This document shows, in pieces, positions 44,912-54,424 of a stretch of DNA of 64,000 bases; the first letter of the stretch is position 1; the number at the start of each line of letters is the position of its first letter. This stretch comes from Dickeya zeae NCPPB 2538. GTDB lineage: Bacteria; Pseudomonadota; Gammaproteobacteria; Enterobacterales; Enterobacteriaceae. Position numbers and translations under genes: made by a program. Under the pieces are notes generated by a model, which searched no databases, was not told where the DNA came from, and saw only the letters and a program-made list of their open reading frames with translations. The DNA lies in assembly GCF_000406165.1 (NCBI RefSeq), contig NZ_CM001977.1, forward strand, positions 4,467,334 through 4,531,333. Direction: 5' to 3'.

Positions 44912-47227
44912 TTATTTCCACACCACCCGATTGCGGCCTGCGTTTTTCGCTTCGTACAGGGCGTCATCGGCCCGCTTCATATCGCTTTCGAAATTATCTT
45001 TCAGGTTTTGAACATGGCGGTGCTTGATAAAGGTGGCACCGATACTGATAGTAAAATGGAAAGAATAACCGTCGACGGTGAACAGGGTATTTTCCACCTC
45101 GGTACGGATGCCATTCATAATGGCATCCACATTATCGGGATTGGCGTGGTGCATAATCAGGCCGAATTCTTCGCCGCCCAGCCGGGCAACAAAGTCATCG
45201 GTACGCAGTTTACTGGTAATGATCTCCGCCAGGCGACAAATAGCCACGTCACCGACGTGGTGACCGTACTGATCGTTAACCTTTTTGAAGAAGTCGATAT
45301 CGATAATTGCCAGCGCGGTATTTTTCTCGTGATTACGGTAGCACTTCTCTGCTTCCAGAATGTAGGCGCGGCGGTTGTGGATACCGGTCAGCGGGTCTGT
45401 ATTCGCCATTTCCAGCAGTTTGGCTTCCAGCTCTTCTCTGGCGCGTTGGGTCTCAAGCGCGTAGAACAGTGACCCCAGTGTATCCACGAACGGGCTGAGG
45501 AAGCGTAATTGCTGTTCATTGTAGCCGTCAAAGCGGTTACCCAGTCCGATCATGCCGACTACTTCATTACGAAAATAAATGGGTAAACCCATAAATTGAC
45601 GCAGGATGGGATGGCCTTTCGGCACGCCGCGTGAGGCGGAGTGCGCGCGCGGTGTATTGGTAATCACCGGTTTGCCGGTGGTTACCACATGCCCGAACAG
45701 GTTATCCAGGCTGGTGAACTGCAATTTGTTTTGCAGGAACGTGTTATAAGAATTTTTGCTGTCGCCGTTCCAACTGACATTGGAAATCGCGACGATGTGC
45801 AGCACTTTCTTATTCTCATGCTCTCTGACCTGGCCGATGAAACCAAACTCTGACGCCGAAATAGAGAGCAGGTCGTCAAAGATGGACATGCAGGCTTCCT
45901 GAATATCGGTTTTTTCCAGAAAGATCTTTTGCGCGCGGTTAATCAATTCCAGCAGGCGTTTATCCGCCTCTTCCTGCAATTCTTTGTTTTTCTTTTCCGT
46001 GATATCACGATGGGTACCGGCAACCCGAATCGGTTTGCCTTTTTCATTGTGTTCCACCACCTTGCCGTAGGTTTCAATCCATACCCAATCGCCCTTACTA
46101 TGGCGCATCCGGTATTGTTCATTAATTAGCGTAGCCTGGCCGGTGGCGCAGGCTTCTGCCGCAAGGACCATTTTTTCCCGATCCAGTGGATGCATTAATT
46201 GCTGCCAGTGGTCTAGTGAGGAGTCGAACTGGTCTTGTGTAATCCCCATCATTTCACACCATTGTTTATTAACGCGAATGGTGTGCCGTCCTAAATCCCA
46301 GTCCCAGGTGCCCAGGCTGGATGACTCCAGCACCAGTCGCATCTGGTTATTGGTATCCACCAGCAGTTTTTGCAGGTATTTCTGGTGGGAATTATCGATC
46401 AGCAATGCCTGTACATGACTCAGCCTGCCGCTTTGGTGGTAACTGGCGGTGGAAAGCTGTCGAATCCACAAGGTTTTTCCCATGGGCGATAAAAAGCGGT
46501 ATTCACATTCCAGATTCGCCACCCCTTTTTTGTGGTTATCCAGTGCAAACAACATATTCTCGTAATCATCAGGGTGGACATAGCTTTCCATCATTGCGCA
46601 GTGGTGGCGGATTTCTTCCTGGTTGACACCCAGCACATGCTGCGCGTTGGGCGAGATATAGGAAATGTGCAGCATATTGTCCTGTTGCCAGTTGATGAGC
46701 ACCACGGATGAGTTATTCAGTAGTCGGATTTCCTGCTCCCGATGCAGCCGTTCATTTTGCAGCTTAAACAGAGATTCGGTGGTGCTGGCAACGAAGGCCG
46801 CGGTCTCGCGCGTCGCCTCGTCAAGGATGCGCGGCTGATAGTCAATGGCGGCCAGCGAGCCGACCACAACCTCATCGAGCACCAGAGGAACGCCAAAGTA
46901 GCTGCGGATATGCGGGGCTCCGGTAACCAATGGGTGTTTGCAAAACAGGCTATTGGTCAGGGTATCAGGCACAAACAAGGTGGCGGCGCTGGAAATCACC
47001 GTGTTGCAAAACGCCAGATCCCGGTCGGTGCATTCAATATTGATACCTTCGCTGAAAATCAGCCACTGCTTCTCCAGATCGATAATCGAAATAAAGGCCG
47101 CGGGAAAATTCAGTATTCGTGCAAATAAAATGACCTGGTTTTGAAACGATTGCCGTAAGTGTAAGTCGAGCAAATGGTACTCATTGATTTTCGCGACGCG
47201 CTGCTCGTCGGCGTTATATTTTTTCAT
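44912..47227 (-). CDS. GAF-PAS-PAS-GAF-GGDEF diguanylate cyclase
   Basis: A 771-residue cytoplasmic protein without membrane segments. Layout: N-terminal GAF (about 20-165), PAS (about 180-290), PAS/PAC (about 300-415, with RMRHSKGDWVWIETYG), second GAF (about 440-590), short coiled linker, GGDEF domain (about 610-770). The active-site motif is GGEEF (684-688), which is catalytically competent, and an inhibitory I-site RTDD (RxxD, 675-678) lies five residues before it. So it likely makes c-di-GMP from GTP with product inhibition, driven by sensory domains of unknown ligand. The ATG at 47227 is preferred over a GTG two codons earlier because of its Shine-Dalgarno. It sits convergent to the APE cluster and divergent from pstS. 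Confidence 0.88.
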   Translation of the reverse strand: MKKYNADEQRVAKINEYHLLDLHLRQSFQNQVILFARILNFPAAFISIIDLEKQWLIFSEGINIECTDRDLAFCNTVISSAATLFVPDTLTNSLFCKHPLVTGAPHIRSYFGVPLVLDEVVVGSLAAIDYQPRILDEATRETAAFVASTTESLFKLQNERLHREQEIRLLNNSSVVLINWQQDNMLHISYISPNAQHVLGVNQEEIRHHCAMMESYVHPDDYENMLFALDNHKKGVANLECEYRFLSPMGKTLWIRQLSTASYHQSGRLSHVQALLIDNSHQKYLQKLLVDTNNQMRLVLESSSLGTWDWDLGRHTIRVNKQWCEMMGITQDQFDSSLDHWQQLMHPLDREKMVLAAEACATGQATLINEQYRMRHSKGDWVWIETYGKVVEHNEKGKPIRVAGTHRDITEKKNKELQEEADKRLLELINRAQKIFLEKTDIQEACMSIFDDLLSISASEFGFIGQVREHENKKVLHIVAISNVSWNGDSKNSYNTFLQNKLQFTSLDNLFGHVVTTGKPVITNTPRAHSASRGVPKGHPILRQFMGLPIYFRNEVVGMIGLGNRFDGYNEQQLRFLSPFVDTLGSLFYALETQRAREELEAKLLEMANTDPLTGIHNRRAYILEAEKCYRNHEKNTALAIIDIDFFKKVNDQYGHHVGDVAICRLAEIITSKLRTDDFVARLGGEEFGLIMHHANPDNVDAIMNGIRTEVENTLFTVDGYSFHFTISIGATFIKHRHVQNLKDNFESDMKRADDALYEAKNAGRNRVVWK

Positions 47228-47841
47228 TGTCACTGTTCCTGTAAATATAAATAAAATCAGTGCATTGTTTCCTGGTGCCAGAACAGAAAAACGCGACTAT
47301 TAGGTTCGGTGATAAAAGAATGAAAACATCCTGTAGGGGAGCGGGATCCTGACGTGAGAGCGTGTTTTTTCAGTTACATATCTGAGTATAGAACAGGTTT
47401 TTTTATCGCCAGTGGGATCGGTACCGGGAAGAAACAAAAATCAGGCGATGACATAAATCGGTGACACTGACGACGTAAACTGAGAACGGATGACACAACG
47501 ATTATGCGTATCACACGCGGCGTTCCGTTCTTGTTTATGACACCGCTTCATTTTCTTCTGTTTTCGGGGAATGTTGGAAAAAGAGTGAGTGAGGGTATCG
47601 TAATAAACGCGCTGATGTGTAATTTTTCTTTAATTATCAATGTGTATTAATGTTCTGCCGACCTGCTTTTATTGAGCGCTACCCCCGTATGATTCGCTGA
47701 ATCCGACTCGTCTGTCACATAACTGTCATATTGCGTACATTTTACTGTCACTGAATTGACCTATTTTCTCCACCAGCAAACTACACTCTGATTAAACAAT
47801 AGCTCCGGGTCTACACGTTTAGGCATCCCACAGGAGGGATT
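47228..47841. other. Divergent cyclase/pstS intergenic region
   Basis: A 614-base spacer between the cyclase gene and pstS. Its right end carries Pho boxes (47712 onward). The remaining 480 bases are AT-rich with no gene that I would call and no clear structure. Confidence 0.55.
47712..47754 (+). promoter_or_regulatory. PhoB boxes of pstS
   Basis: CTGTCACATAA CTGTCATATTG (47712-47733) is a direct repeat of CTGTCA with the 11-base period of a Pho box, and a third CTGTCA-type unit begins at 47745. They lie about 90-130 bases before pstS, so PhoB activates the operon when phosphate is low. Confidence 0.85.
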
Positions 47842-48882
47842 ATGAAACTCATGCGTACCACTATTGCCAGTATTGTTGCAGCAAGTTTTTCTCTGACGGC
47901 GATTTCTGCGTTTGCCGCAGCAAATATTACCGGTGCTGGTGGCACTTTCCCTGCCCCGGTTTACACGAAGTGGGCTGACTCTTACGAGAAAGAAACCGGT
48001 AACAAAGTTAACTATCAGGGTATCGGTTCTTCCGGTGGCGTAAAACAGATTCTGGCTAAAACCGTTGATTTCGGTGCGTCAGATGCCCCGCTGGAAGATG
48101 CCAAACTGACCCAGGAAGGTTTGATTCAGTTCCCGACCGTTATCGGCGGTGTGGTTCTGGCGGTGAACCTGCCGGGCGTGAAATCCGGTGAACTGACGCT
48201 GGACGGTAAAACGCTGGGCGACATCTACCTGGGCAAGATCAAAAAATGGAATGACGAAGCTATCGCCAAACTGAACCCGGGCGTGAAACTGCCGGATCAG
48301 GATATCGCTGTGGTACGTCGTGCCGACGGTTCTGGTACGTCCTACGTGTTCACCAGCTATCTGGCGAAAGTGAACAGCGAGTGGAAAGAGAAGATTGGTG
48401 CGGGCAATACCGTTAACTGGCCGACCGGTCTGGGTGGTAAAGGTAACGACGGTATCGCTGCGTTTGTTCAGCGTCTGCCGGGGTCTATCGGCTACGTTGA
48501 GTACGCTTACGCCAAACAGAATAACCTGACCTACACCAAACTGATTTCTGCTGATGGCAAAGCGGTCACCCCGACGGAAGTGTCTTTCAGCAACGCGGCT
48601 AAAGGCGCTGACTGGAGCAAGTCTTTTGCTCAGGATCTGACTAACCAGAAAGGCGACAACGCGTGGCCGATTACGACCACCACGTTCATCCTGATGTACA
48701 AGAAGCAGGATAAACCTGAGCAGGGCAAAGAAGTGCTGAAGTTCTTTGACTGGGCTTACAACAAAGGTGGCGCACAGGCGAAAGCACTGGACTACGCTAC
48801 CCTGCCGAATGAAGTGGTTGCGCAAATTCGCGCTGCCTGGAAAAGCCAGGTGAAAGATGGCAGTGATAAAGCGCTGTATTAA
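47842..48882 (+). CDS. pstS: Periplasmic phosphate-binding protein
   Basis: A 346-residue type II periplasmic binding protein with signal peptide (residues 1-25, ending in AISAFA). Phosphate-binding segments GAGGTFPAP, GIGSSGGVKQ and RRADGSGTSYVFTSYL are conserved. High-affinity phosphate capture for PstCAB. Followed by a 133-base spacer before pstC. Shares the codon bias of highly expressed genes. Confidence 0.97.
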   Translation: MKLMRTTIASIVAASFSLTAISAFAAANITGAGGTFPAPVYTKWADSYEKETGNKVNYQGIGSSGGVKQILAKTVDFGASDAPLEDAKLTQEGLIQFPTVIGGVVLAVNLPGVKSGELTLDGKTLGDIYLGKIKKWNDEAIAKLNPGVKLPDQDIAVVRRADGSGTSYVFTSYLAKVNSEWKEKIGAGNTVNWPTGLGGKGNDGIAAFVQRLPGSIGYVEYAYAKQNNLTYTKLISADGKAVTPTEVSFSNAAKGADWSKSFAQDLTNQKGDNAWPITTTTFILMYKKQDKPEQGKEVLKFFDWAYNKGGAQAKALDYATLPNEVVAQIRAAWKSQVKDGSDKALY

Positions 48883-49015
48883 TTTGCGCTTGGCAGGATC
48901 GGTTGTGTGAGTACCGAGAGGTGGATAAACCGGAAACGGGGTATCCACCTCTGACATTGGTTGGGGGCTCCCCCAATTATCGCAAAGACGTAGTTATCTG
49001 AAAGAAGAGAGACGT

Positions 49016-49975
49016 ATGGCTGAGCAAAAGCCAACTATTACACCTCCGGGAAAACAGGGCGACATACTGTTCGGGGCGCTGGTCAGACTGGCGGCCCTGT
49101 TGACGTTGCTGCTGCTGGGCGGAATTATCGTTTCCCTGATTTTTGCCTCATGGCCAAGCATCAAAACGTTTGGTTTCTCCTTTCTGTGGACCAAAGAGTG
49201 GGATGCGCCCGCTGGACAATTTGGCGCGCTGGTACCGATTTACGGCACCATCGTGACCTCGCTGATCGCGCTGATTATCGCCATCCCCATCAGTTTCGGT
49301 ATCGCATTGTTCCTGACAGAACTGGCGCCAGGCTGGCTGAAACGTCCGCTGGGTGTGGCTATCGAATTGCTGGCCGCTATCCCCAGTATTGTGTACGGCA
49401 TGTGGGGGTTGTTCGTGTTCGCCCCGCTGTTCGCTAAATATTTCCAACAGCCGGTGGGCAGCGTGTTATCGAGTATCCCACTGGTTGGCACGTTGTTTTC
49501 CGGTCCGGCGTTCGGTATCGGTATTCTGGCCGCTGGGGTGATTCTGGCTATCATGATAATCCCTTACATCGCGGCGGTGATGCGCGATGTGTTCGAGCAA
49601 ACGCCGGTGATGATGAAAGAGTCGGCGTACGGCATCGGTTGTACCACCTGGGAAGTTATCTGGCACATCGTGTTGCCGTTCACCAAAAACGGCGTGATTG
49701 GCGGCGTGATGCTGGGGCTGGGTCGTGCGTTGGGCGAAACCATGGCGGTGACGTTTATCATCGGCAACACGTACCAGTTTGATAGTTTCTCGCTTTATAT
49801 GCCGGGCAACAGTATCACCTCTGCGCTGGCTAACGAATTTGCCGAAGCGGATACCGGGCTGCATACCGCCGCGTTGATGGAGCTGGGCCTGATCCTGTTT
49901 GTGATTACGTTTATCGTGCTGGCCTGTTCGAAGCTGATGATCATGCGTCTGGCTAAAAACGAAGGAGCACGCTAA
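49016..49975 (+). CDS. pstC: Phosphate ABC transporter permease PstC
   Basis: A 319-residue membrane permease with six or seven hydrophobic segments and the cytoplasmic coupling segment KESAYGIGCTTWEVIWHIV (EAA loop). Forms the phosphate channel with PstA. Its stop overlaps the pstA start by one base. Confidence 0.96.
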   Translation: MAEQKPTITPPGKQGDILFGALVRLAALLTLLLLGGIIVSLIFASWPSIKTFGFSFLWTKEWDAPAGQFGALVPIYGTIVTSLIALIIAIPISFGIALFLTELAPGWLKRPLGVAIELLAAIPSIVYGMWGLFVFAPLFAKYFQQPVGSVLSSIPLVGTLFSGPAFGIGILAAGVILAIMIIPYIAAVMRDVFEQTPVMMKESAYGIGCTTWEVIWHIVLPFTKNGVIGGVMLGLGRALGETMAVTFIIGNTYQFDSFSLYMPGNSITSALANEFAEADTGLHTAALMELGLILFVITFIVLACSKLMIMRLAKNEGAR

Positions 49976-50862
49976 TGGCAAGCATTGGTATTGAAAACCG
50001 TTCTGACACGATGGAAACCCGCCGTAAGATGCAGGCCTGGCGTCGCCAGAAAAACCGCGTCGCGCTGTTTCTGTCGATGCTGACCATGGCGTTTGGCTTG
50101 TTCTGGCTGGTGTGGATTCTGATGTCCACCGTGACTAAAGGCATTGACGGCATGTCGCTGTCGCTGTTTACCGAAATGACGCCGCCGCCGAATACGGCGG
50201 GTGGTGGTCTGGCCAACGCGATTGTCGGCAGTGGGCTGTTAATTCTGTGGTCAACCCTGTTTGGCACGCCGCTGGGGATTCTGGCGGGCGTCTACCTGGC
50301 AGAGTACGGCCGCAAGTCGCTGATCGCGGAAGTGATTCGCTTTATTAACGACATCCTGCTGTCGGCACCGTCGATAGTGGTGGGGCTGTTCGTCTACACG
50401 CTGGTCGTGGCCAAAATGGAACACTTCTCCGGCTGGGCGGGGGTGATTGCGCTGGCGCTTTTGCAGGTGCCTATCGTTATCCGTACCACGGAAAACATGC
50501 TGAAACTGGTGCCGGATAGTCTGCGTGAAGCGGCTTACGCACTGGGGACGCCGAAATGGAAGATGATTTCGGCCATTACCCTGAAAGCGTCGGTATCCGG
50601 CATCATCACCGGGGTGTTGCTGGCGGTAGCGCGTATCGCCGGGGAAACCGCACCGCTGCTGTTTACCTCGCTGTCGAACCAGTTCTGGAGCACAGATCTG
50701 ATGCAGCCGATCGCCAACCTGCCGGTCACCATCTTTAAATTTGCGATGAGTCCGTTTAAAGAGTGGCAAGGGCTGGCGTGGGCCGGGGTATTGCTGATTA
50801 CCTTGTGTGTGCTGGTGCTGAACATTCTTGCGCGTGTACTGTTCGCCAAAAAATCGCATTAA
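49975..50862 (+). CDS. pstA: Phosphate ABC transporter permease PstA
   Basis: A 295-residue membrane permease with a typical EAA loop (LREAAYALGTPKWKMISAI). Pairs with PstC. The N-terminal 30 residues are polar, as in E. coli PstA. Overlaps pstC by one base. Confidence 0.96.
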   Translation: MASIGIENRSDTMETRRKMQAWRRQKNRVALFLSMLTMAFGLFWLVWILMSTVTKGIDGMSLSLFTEMTPPPNTAGGGLANAIVGSGLLILWSTLFGTPLGILAGVYLAEYGRKSLIAEVIRFINDILLSAPSIVVGLFVYTLVVAKMEHFSGWAGVIALALLQVPIVIRTTENMLKLVPDSLREAAYALGTPKWKMISAITLKASVSGIITGVLLAVARIAGETAPLLFTSLSNQFWSTDLMQPIANLPVTIFKFAMSPFKEWQGLAWAGVLLITLCVLVLNILARVLFAKKSH

Positions 50863-50951
50863 CAGCGCGCTAAAAAACAGATTAATAACGCAACATTAAA
50901 TGTATATCCGGGCGTCGCACAGGCGGCGTTCGCCAGAAGAGAGAAGTCTTG

Positions 50952-51728
50952 ATGAGTATGGTCACAGAGACATCCGCCAGCAAAATCCAGGTGCGCAATC
51001 TGAACTTCTATTATGGAAAATTTCATGCGCTGAAAAACATCACGCTGGATATTGCCAAAAATCAGGTGACGGCGTTTATCGGGCCGTCGGGGTGCGGTAA
51101 GTCTACCTTGCTGCGTACCCTGAATAAAATGTATCAGCTCTATCCTGAGCAGCGTGCCGAAGGCGATATTCTGCTGGATGGCAACAATATTCTGACCGAT
51201 AGCCAGGATATCGCGTTGCTGCGCGCCAAGGTGGGGATGGTGTTCCAGAAGCCGACGCCGTTTCCGATGTCTATTTACGACAATATTGCCTTTGGGGTGA
51301 AGCTGTTTGAAAAGCTGTCGCGTGCAGAGATGGACGAGCGTGTTCAGTGGGCGCTGACCAAAGCGGCACTGTGGCAGGAAACCAAGGATAAGTTGCACCA
51401 GAGCGGTTACAGCTTGTCCGGCGGTCAACAACAGCGTTTGTGTATCGCCCGCGGCATCGCCATTCGTCCTGACGTTTTGCTGCTGGATGAACCCTGTTCG
51501 GCGCTGGATCCGATCTCTACCGGCCGCATCGAAGAGCTGATTTCTGAATTAAAGAAAGACTATACCGTGGTGATCGTGACGCATAACATGCAACAGGCAG
51601 CGCGTTGTTCCGACCATACGGCGTTTATGTATCTGGGCGAGCTGATTGAGTTCAGTGATACCGATACTCTGTTTACCGCGCCACGGCAGAAACAGACCGA
51701 AGATTACATCACCGGTCGTTACGGTTGA
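50952..51728 (+). CDS. pstB: Phosphate ABC transporter ATPase PstB
   Basis: A 258-residue ABC ATPase. Walker A GPSGCGKS, signature LSGGQQQRL and Walker B VLLLDEPCSALDP are intact. It powers PstCA. The ATG at 50952 follows an in-frame TTG and was chosen for its normal N terminus. Lies 13 bases before phoU. Confidence 0.97.
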   Translation: MSMVTETSASKIQVRNLNFYYGKFHALKNITLDIAKNQVTAFIGPSGCGKSTLLRTLNKMYQLYPEQRAEGDILLDGNNILTDSQDIALLRAKVGMVFQKPTPFPMSIYDNIAFGVKLFEKLSRAEMDERVQWALTKAALWQETKDKLHQSGYSLSGGQQQRLCIARGIAIRPDVLLLDEPCSALDPISTGRIEELISELKKDYTVVIVTHNMQQAARCSDHTAFMYLGELIEFSDTDTLFTAPRQKQTEDYITGRYG

Positions 51729-51741
51729 TTACGGGAGTATC

Positions 51742-52488
51742 ATGGACAATCTCAATCTAAACAAACATATTTCCGGTCAGTTTAATGCCGAGCTGGAAAG
51801 CATCCGCACCCAGGTAATGACCATGGGCGGGCTGGTGGAACAGCAACTGACCGACGCCATCACTGCGATGCATAACCGCGACGCGGAACTGGCGCAGCGC
51901 GTCATTGAAGGTGACTCTAAAGTCAACATGATGGAAGTGGCTATCGACGAGGCGTGCGTGCGTATCATCGCCAAGCGCCAGCCGACGGCCAGTGACTTGC
52001 GTCTGGTCATGGCGATCATCAAGACGATTTCCGAGCTGGAGCGTATCGGCGACGTGGCGGATAAAATCTGCCGCACCGCGCTGGAGAAGTTCTCTCATCA
52101 GCATCAGCCGCTGTTGGTGAGCCTGGAGTCGCTGGGTAACCACACTGTGCAGATGCTGCACGATGTGCTGGACGCGTTTGCCCGTATGGATCTGGATGAA
52201 GCCAAACGCATCTACATGGAAGATAAGAAGGTGGATAAAGAGTACGAAGGCATTGTGCGTCAGTTAATGACCCACATGATGGAAGACTCCCGCACCATTC
52301 CCAGCGTTTTGACCGCCTTGTTCTGCGCCCGTTCCATCGAGCGTATCGGTGACCGTTGCCAGAACATTTGCGAGTTCATTTTCTACTTCGTCAAAGGCCA
52401 GGATTTTCGTCATCTGGGTGGCGACGCACTGGAAAAAATGCTGGCACAGAAAGATGCCGACAAATCGGAAACGCAGCAACCGGAATAA
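51742..52488 (+). CDS. phoU: Phosphate signalling protein PhoU
   Basis: A 248-residue all-helical cytoplasmic protein with two PhoU repeats (each with the acidic metal-binding pattern, such as ELERIGDVADKICRT and SIERIGDRCQNICE). It links the Pst transporter to PhoR and keeps the Pho regulon off in high phosphate. Upstream in-frame codons inside pstB were rejected because the E. coli-like start is MDNLNLNKHISGQFN. Last gene of the operon. Confidence 0.96.
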   Translation: MDNLNLNKHISGQFNAELESIRTQVMTMGGLVEQQLTDAITAMHNRDAELAQRVIEGDSKVNMMEVAIDEACVRIIAKRQPTASDLRLVMAIIKTISELERIGDVADKICRTALEKFSHQHQPLLVSLESLGNHTVQMLHDVLDAFARMDLDEAKRIYMEDKKVDKEYEGIVRQLMTHMMEDSRTIPSVLTALFCARSIERIGDRCQNICEFIFYFVKGQDFRHLGGDALEKMLAQKDADKSETQQPE

Positions 52489-52513
52489 GCCCGGCTGGTT
52501 TCCTGATGTAGAC

Positions 52514-52539
52514 ACAACGCCCCGTTTTCGGGGCGTTGT
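52514..52539 (+). terminator. Terminator-like hairpin after phoU
   Basis: An 11-bp stem ACAACGCCCCG / CGGGGCGTTGT with a TTTT loop. No U-tract follows, so it may be a Rho-assisted end or mRNA stabiliser of pstSCAB-phoU. Confidence 0.55.
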
Positions 52540-52725
52540 CATAAGTAACGTGGTTCAGCGTTGCTGTCAGCGGGGGGCCACGGAGCGGATATAACATAAG
52601 TTCATATTATGGGTGTTTATATTATTTCCGGCGCGCTGTAGCCGCTGTTAGCCTGCATTTATTGAATTAACAAGTGGTTATCCACTCATCATTCTTTATA
52701 AATAACGGCTACAGGCGGATAAAAA

Positions 52726-53562
52726 ATGAAAAAACCTCTTTTGGCATTTTCTCTTCTGGCGGGTTTGGTTTCTCTGGCCGGTAACGCGCAGGCTGACAAG
52801 CTGGATGACATCCAGAAAGCCGGTGTCGTGAAAGTCGCGGTATTCGACAGCAATCCACCGTTTGGTTATGTCGACCCGCAGAGTAAAAAACTGGTGGGTT
52901 ACGATGTCGACGTCGCACAAGCCATCGGTAACGCGCTCGGCGTCAAGGTGGAATTGCGTGCCACCAACCCGGCTAACCGTATTCCGTTGCTGACCTCGAA
53001 AAAAGTCGACCTGATCGCCGCCAACTTCACCATCACCGATGAGCGCGCTAAACAAGTCAATTTCAGTGTGCCCTACTTTGCGACCGGGCAGAAATTCATC
53101 GCCCGCAAAGGCGTGTTGAAAACGCCGGATGACCTTAAAAACCTGCGCATTGGTGCGGATAAAGGCACCGTGCAGGAAATCACCCTGCGTGAACATTACC
53201 CGACGGCAAAAGTAATTTCCTACGACGATACCCCGCTGGCATTCGCCGCCCTGCGTAACGGCAACGTGCAGGCCATCACCCAGGATGACGCCAAACTGGT
53301 TGGTCTGCTGGGTAACCTGGCACCGGCGCAGAAAGCCGACTTTGAAATTTCTCCGTTTAGCATCACCAAAGAGTATCAAGGTATCGGCCTGCCGAAGGGG
53401 GAAGATCGTCTGACGCAGAAAGTGAACGATATCCTGCTGAATCTGGAAAAACAGGGCGACGCTGTGAAGATTTATAACCGTTGGTTTGGGCCGCAAACAC
53501 CGTCTGCCCAGCCGCGCGGTGACTTCAAGATTGCACCGCTGGAACAACAGCCCAAGGCTTAA
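52726..53562 (+). CDS. Amino acid ABC transporter periplasmic binding protein
   Basis: A 278-residue solute-binding protein family 3 member with a signal peptide (residues 1 to about 23, ending in AQA). The domain reads VKVAVFDSNPPFGYVDPQSK, then LIAANFTITDERAKQVNFS, both typical of GlnH/polar amino acid binding proteins. The ligand cannot be told from sequence. It leads two permease genes, the first after a 114-base spacer. Confidence 0.9.
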   Translation: MKKPLLAFSLLAGLVSLAGNAQADKLDDIQKAGVVKVAVFDSNPPFGYVDPQSKKLVGYDVDVAQAIGNALGVKVELRATNPANRIPLLTSKKVDLIAANFTITDERAKQVNFSVPYFATGQKFIARKGVLKTPDDLKNLRIGADKGTVQEITLREHYPTAKVISYDDTPLAFAALRNGNVQAITQDDAKLVGLLGNLAPAQKADFEISPFSITKEYQGIGLPKGEDRLTQKVNDILLNLEKQGDAVKIYNRWFGPQTPSAQPRGDFKIAPLEQQPKA

Positions 53563-53643
53563 GTTCGTGATGACATTAAGCTCGAGGTAACCGCCTGCGC
53601 TGTTCGGTGGTAGTTTCCCTGATTTCTTACCTGATGATGGTTC

Positions 53644-53666
53644 GCCTCTGGTCTTCTCCCAGAGGC
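53644..53666 (+). other. Intercistronic hairpin before the first permease
   Basis: Perfect 8-bp stem GCCTCTGG / CCAGAGGC, loop of 7, followed closely by the permease start at 53677. Such hairpins after binding-protein genes lower expression of downstream permeases. Confidence 0.5.
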
Positions 53667-53676
53667 CTTCTTACTG

Positions 53677-54423
53677 ATGATAACTGCTCAATCTTTCCAA
53701 CAATGGCTGGCTGACGCGCTGCTGGCACCGCAGTATCTGCAATGGCTGTGGCAGGGGTTTCAGGTCACGCTGGGTATTGCGGCGGCGACTGTGGTGCTGG
53801 CAACGCTGTCAGGTCTGATACTGGCCGCCGGGCGTGACAGCCGTACGCGGTGGCTACGCTGGCCGGTGATAGCGTATTGCGCGTTGTTTCGTAATACCCC
53901 GCTGCTGGTGCAATTGTTTTTCTGGTATTTCGGCGCGGCCCAGTTGCTGCCAGAGGGAGTAATGCAATGGCTTAACCGCCCGCATGTGATTCCGCTGGTG
54001 GGGCTGAACATACCGTCGTTTGAGTTCCTGGCCGGGTTGTTTGGCCTGACGCTGTATTCTGCGGCGTTTATCGCTGAAGAAGTGCGTGCCGGTATCGCGG
54101 GTGTGGCGCGCGGTCAGAAGTATGCCGCCTGCGCGTTAGGGCTAACCGGCTGGCAGGCGATGCGCTATGTGGTGTTGCCGCAGGCGCTGCGTATCGCCTT
54201 GCCGCCGTTACTCGGTCAGTATATGAACGTTGTCAAAAACTCATCGCTGGCGATGGCCATCGGTGTGGCAGAGCTGTCTTACGCCTCCCGGCAGGTGGAA
54301 ACGGAAACGCTGCGCACCTTTCAGGCGTTTGGCGTTGCCACGGTGCTGTATATCGCGGTGATTGCCCTGATGGAAGGTTGGGGACAGTGGCGTCAACATC
54401 GGCAGCCAGTCAGGGGGCATTGA
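53677..54423 (+). CDS. Polar amino acid ABC transporter permease 1
   Basis: A 248-residue HisM/GlnP-type permease with about five hydrophobic segments and the EAA loop EEVRAGIAGVARGQKYAACA. It ends 1 base before the next permease. No ATPase gene lies next to it, unlike most such importers; it must borrow one. Confidence 0.9.
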   Translation: MITAQSFQQWLADALLAPQYLQWLWQGFQVTLGIAAATVVLATLSGLILAAGRDSRTRWLRWPVIAYCALFRNTPLLVQLFFWYFGAAQLLPEGVMQWLNRPHVIPLVGLNIPSFEFLAGLFGLTLYSAAFIAEEVRAGIAGVARGQKYAACALGLTGWQAMRYVVLPQALRIALPPLLGQYMNVVKNSSLAMAIGVAELSYASRQVETETLRTFQAFGVATVLYIAVIALMEGWGQWRQHRQPVRGH

Positions 54424-54424
54424 G

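Noticed and set aside
48079..48957. 292-codon reverse frame over pstS
   Set aside because: Shadow of a highly biased gene; no ribosome site or recognisable protein.
52696..53547. 283-codon reverse frame over the amino acid binding protein gene
   Set aside because: Shadow frame; the forward protein has signal peptide and family motifs.
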